From positions 86,485-150,484 of the forward strand of contig NZ_CAUCSQ010000003.1 in the NCBI RefSeq assembly GCF_958445495.1: a DNA stretch of 64,000 nucleotides. The letters run 5' to 3'. A program made the translations under genes and the position numbers. Origin of the DNA: an uncultured Bacteroides sp. (GTDB lineage: Bacteria; Bacteroidota; Bacteroidia; Bacteroidales; Bacteroidaceae). The notes below the pieces were generated by a model. That model ran no database searches, was not told where the DNA came from, and saw only the letters and a program-made list of their open reading frames with translations. Shown here piece after piece: positions 36,565 to 44,674 of this stretch (positions within the stretch are counted from its first letter, which is position 1; the number at the start of each line of letters is the position of its first letter).

Positions 36565-37122
36565 TTATCCCTGATGCGGAGCACGGGGTCTCTGTCCCGG
36601 ATGATGTCCCGGTCCCGGCTTCTGTCCTTTCCTACGGTCAAATTCCCTTCTGAACTTATTCATGTTACTCTTTTCCTGTTGGTAGATTTTCATAATCTGC
36701 TTTTGAGACAGTATCTTACTAAATTCATTATAATACTTCTCACGAATATCAAGCATTTTCCGGCTTTGCGTAAACTGATTCTTCAACATTGCCGCAATTT
36801 CATCATCAGTCATAACAGATTTCGGAGCCTCCTCTTTCGCCACCGTTTTTGTGCCTTGGGCTTTTTCCGTTTTCGGCTTATGGTTCATCATGCGGCATTC
36901 ACGCAGTTCTTTCAGGTATTTCTCATAAACCGGAGTAAACTTAGCGGCCGTCGCATCGTCCAGCATCAGTGTTCTAACCATCTGGTCGGTCTGTATCCGT
37001 ACCATTTGTTCCGGCGTAGGGCGTTGTCTTTTCTCTTTTCTCTCTTTATTCTGGGCCGAAAGAGACATCTGGCTTCCCATCAGGAGAGCAGCTAAAATCA
37101 CATAAACAAATCTCATCTTCAT
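36565..37122 (-). CDS. Spy/CpxP-like periplasmic protein
   Basis: A 185-aa secreted protein. Signal peptide residues 1-23 (ending MSLSAQ), then a highly charged helical region with two repeated units, RPTPEQMVRIQTDQMV and SVMTDDEIAAMLKNQF, followed by LTQEQ-type spacing (KILSQKQIMKIYQQ). The C-terminus is Pro/His/Gly-rich (PGPGHHPGQRPR), a possible metal-binding tail. The helical pattern fits the Spy/CpxP/DUF4890 class of periplasmic stress or metal sensors. It lies between the membrane protein and the beta-barrel gene. Confidence 0.75.
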   Translation of the reverse strand: MKMRFVYVILAALLMGSQMSLSAQNKERKEKRQRPTPEQMVRIQTDQMVRTLMLDDATAAKFTPVYEKYLKELRECRMMNHKPKTEKAQGTKTVAKEEAPKSVMTDDEIAAMLKNQFTQSRKMLDIREKYYNEFSKILSQKQIMKIYQQEKSNMNKFRREFDRRKGQKPGPGHHPGQRPRAPHQG

Positions 37123-37157
37123 AATTTCTACACTTTAAAAAATTAATTAGGTTACTT

Positions 37158-37514
37158 TTAATTTAAAAATATATCATTTTCGGAGAAGTTGACGAGCTCT
37201 TCCAACTCCTCGTCCGACAATTCTTTAATCCACTTATCTACCGGATCCGTATTATTACTCCTTTCAACAGCCAGCGCATCCGAAGAAGCCGATTTAGTCC
37301 CGTCCATCCGGTATAATGACGGAATAAACAAAACCCCTGCCAATACCGCCGCCACAGCAATTGCCGAAGAGACAATCAGCCTTATACGGGATTTCCGTTG
37401 CCGTCCCGCTCCGCTCCGCACCATCACCTTCCGTTGCATATCCTCAAAAAATCCGTCAGGAACACGGTAAGGAGTCTGTTTACCGATATCGTCAAAATCA
37501 AAATCCTTTTTCAT
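37158..37514 (-). CDS. Small single-pass membrane protein, candidate anti-sigma factor
   Basis: A 118-aa protein with a 44-residue cytosolic N-terminus (DDIGKQTPYRVPDGFFEDMQ), one membrane helix (~45-67, IVSSAIAVAAVLAGVLFIP) and a periplasmic tail ending in an acidic helix (WIKELSDEELEELVNF). No ZAS zinc motif (HxxxCxxC) is present. It follows the ECF sigma gene by 4 nt, so an anti-sigma role is likely from position but not shown by homology. Confidence 0.72.
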   Translation of the reverse strand: MKKDFDFDDIGKQTPYRVPDGFFEDMQRKVMVRSGAGRQRKSRIRLIVSSAIAVAAVLAGVLFIPSLYRMDGTKSASSDALAVERSNNTDPVDKWIKELSDEELEELVNFSENDIFLN

Positions 37515-37518
37515 TACT

Positions 37519-38061
37519 CTATCTCTTTAATATATATTCCTTTATCTTTTCCTTCGCATAATGATAATTCACTTTAAGCGTATCCACTTTGCTATCCAGA
37601 ATCTGAGCAATCTCGGCATATTCAAGCTCATCATAATAACGTAAGTTGAATATAAGCCGTTGCTTCTCCGGCAAACTTAGAATAGCCTCCTGAAACTTTA
37701 CAGCCAATTCATTTTCATAATCGATGTAATCAGACGCTTTCAGTTTATTCATCAGCTCGTCCCGGACATCCTCGGCAGAAACCATCCCTTCTTCCTTACG
37801 GCTATTCAATAAGCGCAAACTTTCATTCGTCGCAATCCGGTAAATCCATGTCGACAGCGTACTCTCCTCGCGAAACTGCTCCAGACACCGGAATACCCGG
37901 ATAAAAACTTCCTGAACAACATCTTCCGCATCTTCGTGAGATACAACCAATCTACGGATATAATTATATATCGGTTCCTGAAAAGCGTCCATCAACATCT
38001 TGAATCCCCGTTCACGATTCAAGGCGCAAGCTTCCCGGATTTTTGTCTCATTTATCATCAA
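37519..38061 (-). CDS. ECF-family RNA polymerase sigma factor
   Basis: A 180-aa ECF sigma factor. Region 2: YNYIRRLVVSHEDAEDVVQE with FIRVFRCLEQF and STWIYRIATNESLRLLN. Region 4: LSLPEKQRLIFNLRYYDELE and YAEIAQILDSKVDTLKVNYH, a helix-turn-helix. It heads an operon with the membrane protein, the Spy-like protein and the beta-barrel protein. No housekeeping promoter consensus is visible upstream, consistent with possible self-control. Confidence 0.95.
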   Translation of the reverse strand: MMINETKIREACALNRERGFKMLMDAFQEPIYNYIRRLVVSHEDAEDVVQEVFIRVFRCLEQFREESTLSTWIYRIATNESLRLLNSRKEEGMVSAEDVRDELMNKLKASDYIDYENELAVKFQEAILSLPEKQRLIFNLRYYDELEYAEIAQILDSKVDTLKVNYHYAKEKIKEYILKR

Positions 38062-38487
38062 TCTTTTTCTAAGCTTTATTGATTAGAACGAAGAAAAACA
38101 TGGAAGTTAAATACAAGATTCCGTATTTCATCTTTATTAACATAGACACCCAACAATGGACAACATCTTCTTTTTTACCATTGTCTTTTCATTATTCTCC
38201 TTTAAACCAGGACATAACGATATATAAGAATAGAGAAATAACTTTGTCAGAACAGATAAAAGAACGGTTAGAAATAAATTCGGTAATTCTAAGAATCCGG
38301 CTTTACGATACGACAGCAACATTCACTCATAAAGTCCGGTTTCAAACAGAACCGGAATCTACCGGCAAAACAACCGGTCGGGAAAAACGAAATCGATTTT
38401 AAAGATGACAATACGGGCAATCACTTGTCCGAAACAGAAAAGTATATGAAACGGGAAAATATATGAAAGGAACTAGATAGTCCGCTA
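38062..38487. other. Intergenic region with no recognised feature
   Basis: These 426 bp lie upstream of the ECF sigma gene and downstream of the DUF4250 gene. A 107-codon plus-strand frame (38079-38402) has no ribosome-binding site, no family resemblance and near-random composition. No consensus -7 box was found on either strand. Confidence 0.6.
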
Positions 38488-38664
38488 TCACCAAAACTTA
38501 TTATGCTCCTCGCTATATTCAAAACCTGCGGCTTTTAACCGGTTTATCAGTTCGCTTTTATTCACATGCATATCCTCACAAAGCTCGTCAAGAGAAGAAT
38601 AACAATCACGCAACTTCATATTAATGACACTGAACAGCATCATCGGGTCTTTGGGCAATTCCAT
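38488..38664 (-). CDS. DUF4250 domain-containing small protein
   Basis: A 58-aa gene. It reads MELPKDPMMLFSVINMKLRD at the N-terminus, then SSLDELCEDMHVNKSEL, and ends AAGFEYSEEHNKFW. This matches the DUF4250 family, a small cytoplasmic protein of unknown role in gut Firmicutes and Bacteroidetes. A perfect -7 box (38692-38699) lies 28 bp upstream on the same strand. The C-terminal half looks like a compact helix-turn-helix. Confidence 0.85.
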   Translation of the reverse strand: MELPKDPMMLFSVINMKLRDCYSSLDELCEDMHVNKSELINRLKAAGFEYSEEHNKFW

Positions 38665-38691
38665 ATAACATACAATCTTTTAAACCGGATG

Positions 38692-38699
38692 CAAATTTA
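38692..38699 (-). promoter_or_regulatory. Putative -7 element for the DUF4250 gene
   Basis: CAAATTTA on plus reads TAAATTTG on minus, an exact match to TAnnTTTG, 28 bp before the start codon. Confidence 0.72.
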
Positions 38700-39063
38700 C
38701 ATCAATCCTACCAGACAGCCAAACAAATAATCATAAATTCCGGACAACATTTACCATTTTAAAATTGCGGCTTTCATATTCCTTCCCCCTTTCATCAGAA
38801 ATGAAATGAATCCATTTTCAAATTAAACCGGTTTACCTGACTAAATTATTTAACATCTAAAAAAATCAATACAATAACCTCTATCAATGATTAGCGTACC
38901 CATGTTGCAAAACACGGTTATAATGCGAACCCGAAAACAAGTATCCATAAGCAACAAAGCCCTTGGTTACAAAAGTTCGAATTTTATCCATAAACAAAAC
39001 GATGCAAATGCATAAAAATCATAAGATGAACGATAATTTTAACAAATTCTTCAGTTTTATCCT

Positions 39064-39071
39064 TACCTTTG
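39064..39071 (+). promoter_or_regulatory. Putative -7 element for the helicase fusion gene
   Basis: TACCTTTG, exact consensus. The leader to the ATG at 39166 is about 90 nt. No -33 TTG at the usual spacing. Confidence 0.72.
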
Positions 39072-39165
39072 TAAATAATATTGGAGTGTCATACTCAAAT
39101 AACAATAAAGAAATTATGCAGATAAATAAATCCAAATTATAAACAAGCTTATTGCAATTGAATGT

Positions 39166-42100
39166 ATGTCGATATGGAGCAAACTCATAGGATTCAGAAA
39201 TTCTGAGGACACACATAATGTCATCAGCAATAAAACCGCATCTACTATACCATACGATGCTTCACACTATGCTATAGTAGATGTTGAAGTCAGTTTGCAA
39301 GATTATAAAATCCATGACATCGGGGCGCTCCGTTATGACGGTTCAATCTATCATAAAGCTTCGAAAGAGGAACTCTTTGAATTTCTTAGTGATACGGACT
39401 ATATTTGCGGACATAATATCATCCATCATGATGCCAAATATCTGTTTGCGGACAAAACATATCGCTGGATTTTGGTCGACACACTTTATCTCTCACCCCT
39501 ATTATTTCCGGAACGCCCTTACCATAGGCTTGTGAAAGATGACAAACTGATAAGCGAGCAGATGAATAATCCCGTGAATGATTGCAAAAAAGCAAAAGAT
39601 TTGCTACTGGACGAAATCGCACGCTGGAATCGGTTGCCAAATGAAAAACGTTTGTTGTTTGCATCTCTACTGAAGGATAAGAAAGAGTTTAAAGGATTTC
39701 TCCATATGGTAGGTGCCGAACATACTGATGACAGGATTTCCGAACTGATAAGACATCTTTATGTAGGCAAAATCTGTCAACACGCTGATCTTGATATGCT
39801 AATCAAACAATATCCCTGTGAGTTAGCATACGCATTGGCTCTAATCGATACTACAGACTACCGATCCATTACTCCCGGATGGGTACTTCATAATTTTCCC
39901 AATGTGGAATTTATTGTGAAACTCCTACGTCATAATAGTTGCAACAAAAGTTGTATTTACTGTAACACCCAATTGAATGTACTCCACAAATTAAAAGCAT
40001 TTTTCGGATATGAGCAATTCCGCACATACGAAGGAGAACCACTCCAAGAACAAGCAGTCCAAGCGGCAGTGAACGGCAAATCATTACTGGCAATATTTCC
40101 TACCGGTGGTGGAAAATCACTAACTTTCCAACTACCTGCACTTATGGCTGGTCATTCAGTACATGGACTGACGGTAGTCATCTCACCGTTGCAATCGCTG
40201 ATGAAAGACCAAGTAGACAACCTTGCAGACAAAGGCATTACCGATGCTGTAACCATTAACGGTCTATTAGACCCGATAACAAGGGCACTTTCCATACAAA
40301 GAGTACAAGACGGAGATGCTTCACTCTTGTATATAGCTCCCGAAATGCTTCGTTCCAAAACCATCGAGAAAATTTTGATGGCACGCCATGTCGTGAGATT
40401 TGTAATAGACGAAGCACATTGCTTTTCTTCATGGGGACAAGATTTTAGGGTCGATTACCTTTATATAGGCAAATTTATTCGGGAATACCAGCAAAAGAAA
40501 AAATGTAAGAATCCAATACCCGTATCTTGTTTCACCGCTACGGCTAAACAGAAAGTGGTGCAAGATATCTGCGACTATTTCAAACAAACATTAAATTTAG
40601 AGTTGGAGTTATTTGCGTCAACGGCTTCAAGAACAAATCTGCGTTATTCCGTTATACATGCCGAAACTGACGACGACAAATATTCAAAACTGAGGAGACT
40701 CGTGGCAGAATCAGACTGTCCGACAATTGTTTACGTATCACGTACTAAACGTACAAAAGAGCTGGCGGTTAAATTGACTCGTGACGGCTACAAGGCATTA
40801 CCTTTCAATGGAAAAATGGAATCTGATGAAAAGATTACCAACCAAGAGGCATTTATGAACGACCAAGTACGTATCATCGTGGCAACATCGGCTTTTGGCA
40901 TGGGAGTCGACAAGAAAGATGTAGGACTCGTAGTGCACTATGATATCTCCGATTCATTGGAAAATTATGTGCAGGAAGCAGGCAGAGCCGGCCGTGATCC
41001 GAATCTTAACGCACGTTGTTATGTGCTCTATAGCGACAACGATTTAGACAAGCATTTTATACTACTGAATCAAACAAAATTAAGTATCAGTGAGATACAA
41101 CAAATTTGGAAAGCCATAAAAGGTCTTACCAAACAACGTATGACAGTGAACTGCTCTGCACTGGAAATTGCACGGCTAGCAGGATGGGACGATTCGGTAT
41201 CCGATATCGAAACCCGTGTACGGACAGCTTTGGCAGCTTTAGAACAAAGCGGATATCTGATAAGAGGGAACAACGTCCCTCATGTCTATGCCACTGGCAT
41301 CACGGTAAAAAACATGGATGAAGCAAGAATGCGCATATCAGCATCAGTATTATTTAGTAGTGATGAAATAGAGAAAGCTGTCAGAATCATCAAATCGCTG
41401 ATTTCCCAAAAATATATCGCCAAAGCGCAAGATGCAGAAGCAGAGTCAAGAATCGATTATTTAGCGGATATATTAGGGATAAGCAAAAGAGAAGTTATAT
41501 CTGCCGTAGAACGAATGCGGCAGGAAGACATATTGGCAGACAGTAAGGATATATCTGCCTATTTGCTGGATACCGGCGACTCGGAACGAAAATCTAAAAC
41601 ACTCCTCGAACGTTTTGCAAAACTCGAACAGTACATTCTCACCAGCATTCCTGACGAGCCTCTACGAACATCCTATAAACAACTAAATGACAATGCCATA
41701 AACGATGGAATCAACACATCCAAAGAAAAAGACATACGGACACTACTCTATTTTCTCTCCGTCAAAGGATATACTCGCAAGAAAGAAGATACAGTTCACA
41801 ATATAGAAATCAACCGCCTGACAGATTTGGAATCTACCATCAAACGTTTTGAAAAGCGAATGGAAATCAGTCGTTTTACCGTGGAATGGCTATACAAGTC
41901 AGCTTTAGATACGGCAAAAGAAAACTCGCCGAACAAGGCTATTCAATTTTCTGTAGTAGAACTTCTGAATCAAATAAAATCAAGTTATCAATCCCTCTTT
42001 GACAGGCTCGATGACCTACAGTTGGAAGATGTGGAAGAAGCGCTTCTGTATTTGTCGAAAATCGGTGCGCTAAAACTTGAAGGCGGCTTCTTAGTCCTTT

Positions 42101-44043
42101 ATAATGCCATGAACATTCAAAGAATAAAGGACAATAAGTCGAGATATAAACAGGATGACTACCGGATGCTTAATGAATTCTACAAACAGAAAATCCAGCA
42201 AGTCCATATTGTGGGCGAATATGCCAATTTGATGGTAAAGGATTATAATGCAGCATTACAATATGTCCAAGACTATTTTCAGATGGACTACAGGAAGTTT
42301 ATCGCAAAATACTTCAAGGGCGAAAGAATAAGCGAGATACAACGTAACTTGACACCTCAAAAATACGAACAATTGTTCGGACAGTTATCCAAACGCCAAA
42401 TGGAAATCGTTTCCGACAAAGATTCACGTTGTATCGTTGTTGCAGCGGGGCCCGGTAGTGGAAAAACGAGAGTATTAGTCCACAAACTCGCATCACTCCT
42501 ATTACTTGAAGATGTAAAACACGAACAACTTCTGATGTTGACGTTTTCAAGAGCCGCTGCTACGGAATTCAAACAGAGACTTATGGAACTCATCGGTAAC
42601 GCGGCCCATTTTGTGGAAATAAAGACATTCCACTCCTATTGTTTTGACCTTTTGGGACGGATAGGAAATCTTGAAGAAGCGAAAAACGTAGTTGAAAAGG
42701 CAGCCGAAATGATTAGTCAAGGAGAAGTAGAGCCAAACAAAATAGGCAAGACAGTGCTGGTTATAGATGAAGCGCAGGATATGGGTATTGAAGAGCATGC
42801 GCTTGTAAAAGCTCTTATGACCAACAATGAAGAAATGCGTGTGATAGCAGTGGGGGACGATGACCAAAACATTTATGAATTTCGTGGGTCCGATTCCGGA
42901 TATATGTACCAACTGACACAAGAAAACGGAAGCAAGTTTATCGAAATGACCGAAAATTATCGCAGTACGCACTATATCGTGAATTTCGCTAACGAATTTG
43001 CAAAAGGTATCAGCAAAAGAATGAAAAATAGCCCCATTATCTCCATGAGAAAAGAGGATGGTTGGGTTGAAGTGACACGACACCAATCAAAATACATGTA
43101 TCAGCCACTCGTTGAAAAATTACTTCTCCATAGAGAAAAAGGCTCTTCATGTGTACTTACTCAGACCAATGAAGAAGCTGTTATCTTGATGGGCCTCTTA
43201 CGAAAACATGACATAAACAGCAAATTGATACAGTCAATGGACGGTTTACGCTTTTGGAACATGGCAGAAATGAGATATTTCTTGAGGTATATACACAAAC
43301 GAGTGGAGACACCTCTGATTCCGGAAGAATTATGGAAAGAAGCCAAACAGGCAACTCTTTCCACTTATAACAGAAGTCAGAGTTTGACGTATGTAAAACG
43401 TTGTGTAGAGCAGTTCGAACAAACCAATAAAGCAAAATACCTCAGTGACTTCAAAGAATTTGTATTCGAATCGTCAGTGGAAGACTTTTGCGATATCTCA
43501 GGTGCGGATGTTGTGGTATCGACCATTCATAAAGCTAAAGGCAGGGAATTTGATGACGTGTACATGCTCATCTCTGGCAATTATCCGAAAGATATTCATC
43601 TGATGCGTCGGTACTATGTAGGAATAACCCGTGCAAAAAATCGTTTGTTTGTCCATACGAACGGCGATTATTTCAATCATTTAAGTGCAAACCGGTATTT
43701 TATCGACCCGAATCCGTATGAGATGCCCGAAGAAGTTGTTTTACAACTCTCTCATAAAGACGTTTACCTAGGATTCTTCAAAGAACGCAAGCAAGAAATT
43801 CTGGCATTAAGAGGCGGAGATTCCTTGAACTACAATGACTTTGTTTTGTATAGCTCACTAACAAATAAACCGGTAGCAAAGTTATCGTTGAACATGCAAG
43901 CCACATTATCAGAGTGGGAAGAAAAAGGTTATAAAGTGAAATCTGCGTCTGTAAGGTTCATTGTAGCATGGAAACCTAAAGATGCCCCAAAAGATGAACC
44001 GGAAACAGCCGTCCTGTTAGCAGATTTAGTCCTTTCTTTGTAA
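39166..44043 (+). CDS. DEDD exonuclease-like / RecQ helicase / UvrD-type helicase fusion protein
   Basis: A 1625-aa three-part protein. Residues ~30-165 resemble a DnaQ-type 3'-5' exonuclease: YAIVDVEV (DxE) and ICGHNIIHHDAKYL (NxxxHD), plus a possible third motif NDCKKAKDLL. Residues ~285-630 are a RecQ helicase: Walker A PTGGGKS (~312), VIDEAHCFSSWGQDFR (~415), and FGMGVDKKDVGLVVHY with QEAGRAGRD. A ~430-residue helical middle follows. Residues ~1080-1520 are a UvrD/PcrA-like helicase: AAGPGSGKTR (~1094), VIDEAQDMG (~1201), VGDDDQNIYEFRGSD, STIHKAKGREFDDV and YYVGITRAKNR (~1485). The final ~100 residues are unassigned. All motor motifs are intact. Its place between core genes, next to a decayed excisionase-like gene, suggests an acquired repair or defence role. 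Confidence 0.92.
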   Translation: MSIWSKLIGFRNSEDTHNVISNKTASTIPYDASHYAIVDVEVSLQDYKIHDIGALRYDGSIYHKASKEELFEFLSDTDYICGHNIIHHDAKYLFADKTYRWILVDTLYLSPLLFPERPYHRLVKDDKLISEQMNNPVNDCKKAKDLLLDEIARWNRLPNEKRLLFASLLKDKKEFKGFLHMVGAEHTDDRISELIRHLYVGKICQHADLDMLIKQYPCELAYALALIDTTDYRSITPGWVLHNFPNVEFIVKLLRHNSCNKSCIYCNTQLNVLHKLKAFFGYEQFRTYEGEPLQEQAVQAAVNGKSLLAIFPTGGGKSLTFQLPALMAGHSVHGLTVVISPLQSLMKDQVDNLADKGITDAVTINGLLDPITRALSIQRVQDGDASLLYIAPEMLRSKTIEKILMARHVVRFVIDEAHCFSSWGQDFRVDYLYIGKFIREYQQKKKCKNPIPVSCFTATAKQKVVQDICDYFKQTLNLELELFASTASRTNLRYSVIHAETDDDKYSKLRRLVAESDCPTIVYVSRTKRTKELAVKLTRDGYKALPFNGKMESDEKITNQEAFMNDQVRIIVATSAFGMGVDKKDVGLVVHYDISDSLENYVQEAGRAGRDPNLNARCYVLYSDNDLDKHFILLNQTKLSISEIQQIWKAIKGLTKQRMTVNCSALEIARLAGWDDSVSDIETRVRTALAALEQSGYLIRGNNVPHVYATGITVKNMDEARMRISASVLFSSDEIEKAVRIIKSLISQKYIAKAQDAEAESRIDYLADILGISKREVISAVERMRQEDILADSKDISAYLLDTGDSERKSKTLLERFAKLEQYILTSIPDEPLRTSYKQLNDNAINDGINTSKEKDIRTLLYFLSVKGYTRKKEDTVHNIEINRLTDLESTIKRFEKRMEISRFTVEWLYKSALDTAKENSPNKAIQFSVVELLNQIKSSYQSLFDRLDDLQLEDVEEALLYLSKIGALKLEGGFLVLYNAMNIQRIKDNKSRYKQDDYRMLNEFYKQKIQQVHIVGEYANLMVKDYNAALQYVQDYFQMDYRKFIAKYFKGERISEIQRNLTPQKYEQLFGQLSKRQMEIVSDKDSRCIVVAAGPGSGKTRVLVHKLASLLLLEDVKHEQLLMLTFSRAAATEFKQRLMELIGNAAHFVEIKTFHSYCFDLLGRIGNLEEAKNVVEKAAEMISQGEVEPNKIGKTVLVIDEAQDMGIEEHALVKALMTNNEEMRVIAVGDDDQNIYEFRGSDSGYMYQLTQENGSKFIEMTENYRSTHYIVNFANEFAKGISKRMKNSPIISMRKEDGWVEVTRHQSKYMYQPLVEKLLLHREKGSSCVLTQTNEEAVILMGLLRKHDINSKLIQSMDGLRFWNMAEMRYFLRYIHKRVETPLIPEELWKEAKQATLSTYNRSQSLTYVKRCVEQFEQTNKAKYLSDFKEFVFESSVEDFCDISGADVVVSTIHKAKGREFDDVYMLISGNYPKDIHLMRRYYVGITRAKNRLFVHTNGDYFNHLSANRYFIDPNPYEMPEEVVLQLSHKDVYLGFFKERKQEILALRGGDSLNYNDFVLYSSLTNKPVAKLSLNMQATLSEWEEKGYKVKSASVRFIVAWKPKDAPKDEPETAVLLADLVLSL

Positions 44044-44115
44044 TTCTCCAAAGGCATAGCAGTCCTTTGGTTCAAAAGATAGTATTTCCTTTTTTTCTTC
44101 TATGGAACACATTCA

Positions 44116-44478
44116 TTACCCCTTTCTGACAGTAAGTTCTATTTTAAAGTGTTCATCCATGCATTGACGACCAAGCCGAATTTGCCGTTGCCCAAGATTG
44201 TGTGAAAAAATCAACCTCTTACAAATTATTCTATAAAGAACATCCCTACTAATCCCGTAAAGCAATACTGCTTCTGGAATTGTCAAGTAGCCTTTACTTG
44301 CAGGCATGCGTTTAGCCAAAGCCTTACGTTACGCTCCTTTTTCTTTTGCGATTTGTCCTTTCTTGTATGCTTTCCTGGGAACAAGCCGGACAATAATACT
44401 TCGACACTAAGATAGGAGGAATGAAGATTTTACCGCACTCCTTACATTTTTTTGAATGGTGTAATTACCTCTTAGCAT
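44116..44478 (-). pseudogene. Decayed zinc-ribbon/HTH (excisionase-like) DNA-binding protein
   Basis: Read on minus, ATG at 44478 begins MLRGNYTIQ. After a 1-nt shift in an A7 run (44446-44452 region) it continues KKCKECGKIFIPP, then YYCPACSQESI, a four-Cys zinc ribbon, and stops near 44327. A second frame resumes with KGYLTIPEAVLLYGISRDVL and NLGQRQIRLGRQCMDEHFK, an HTH_17/excisionase-type domain, ending at 44116. Intact Bacteroides homologues carry both parts in one ~110-130-aa protein, commonly on mobile elements. Two frame disruptions near homopolymers mean decay, or sequencing error. The HTH part alone could start at ATG 44307. Confidence 0.75.
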
Positions 44479-44608
44479 ATTCTTCCCGTTATAAATAAAT
44501 GGTTTATATTAATTTAAGTTGTACCTTATTACCAAATAAGACATAATGCAAATAAGAGATAAAAAAGCCCATAGAAAACACATAGCAACCATGAACCCCA
44601 TAAACGCA

Positions 44609-44641
44609 AAAAGCGTGCAACTCATTGAGCTGCACGCTTTT
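44609..44641 (-). terminator. dnaK terminator
   Basis: Stem AAAAGCGTGCA (44609-44619) / TGCACGCTTTT (44631-44641), with an inner CTC/GAG pairing. On the minus strand the stem is followed by T residues. It lies about 34 bp past the dnaK stop. Confidence 0.85.
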
Positions 44642-44674
44642 GCTTATTATTTATTATCTGTATCCTTATCGGAA

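Larger units (their letters stand above)
38665..39165. other. Divergent intergenic region, DUF4250 gene and helicase fusion
   Basis: A 501-bp AT-rich region with the two promoter boxes at 38692-38699 (minus) and 39064-39071 (plus). No open reading frame in it looks real. Any left junction of the helicase-containing insertion would lie here, but no target repeat was recognised. Confidence 0.6.

Noticed and set aside
38079..38402. 107-aa plus-strand open frame upstream of the ECF sigma gene
   Set aside because: Composition looks random, there is no ribosome-binding site or promoter box, and no recognisable domain.
39166..44043. Assembly artefact joining separate recQ and uvrD genes
   Set aside because: The 1625-codon frame is continuous, composition is even, and the linker regions are coding-like with no internal start signals or gap.
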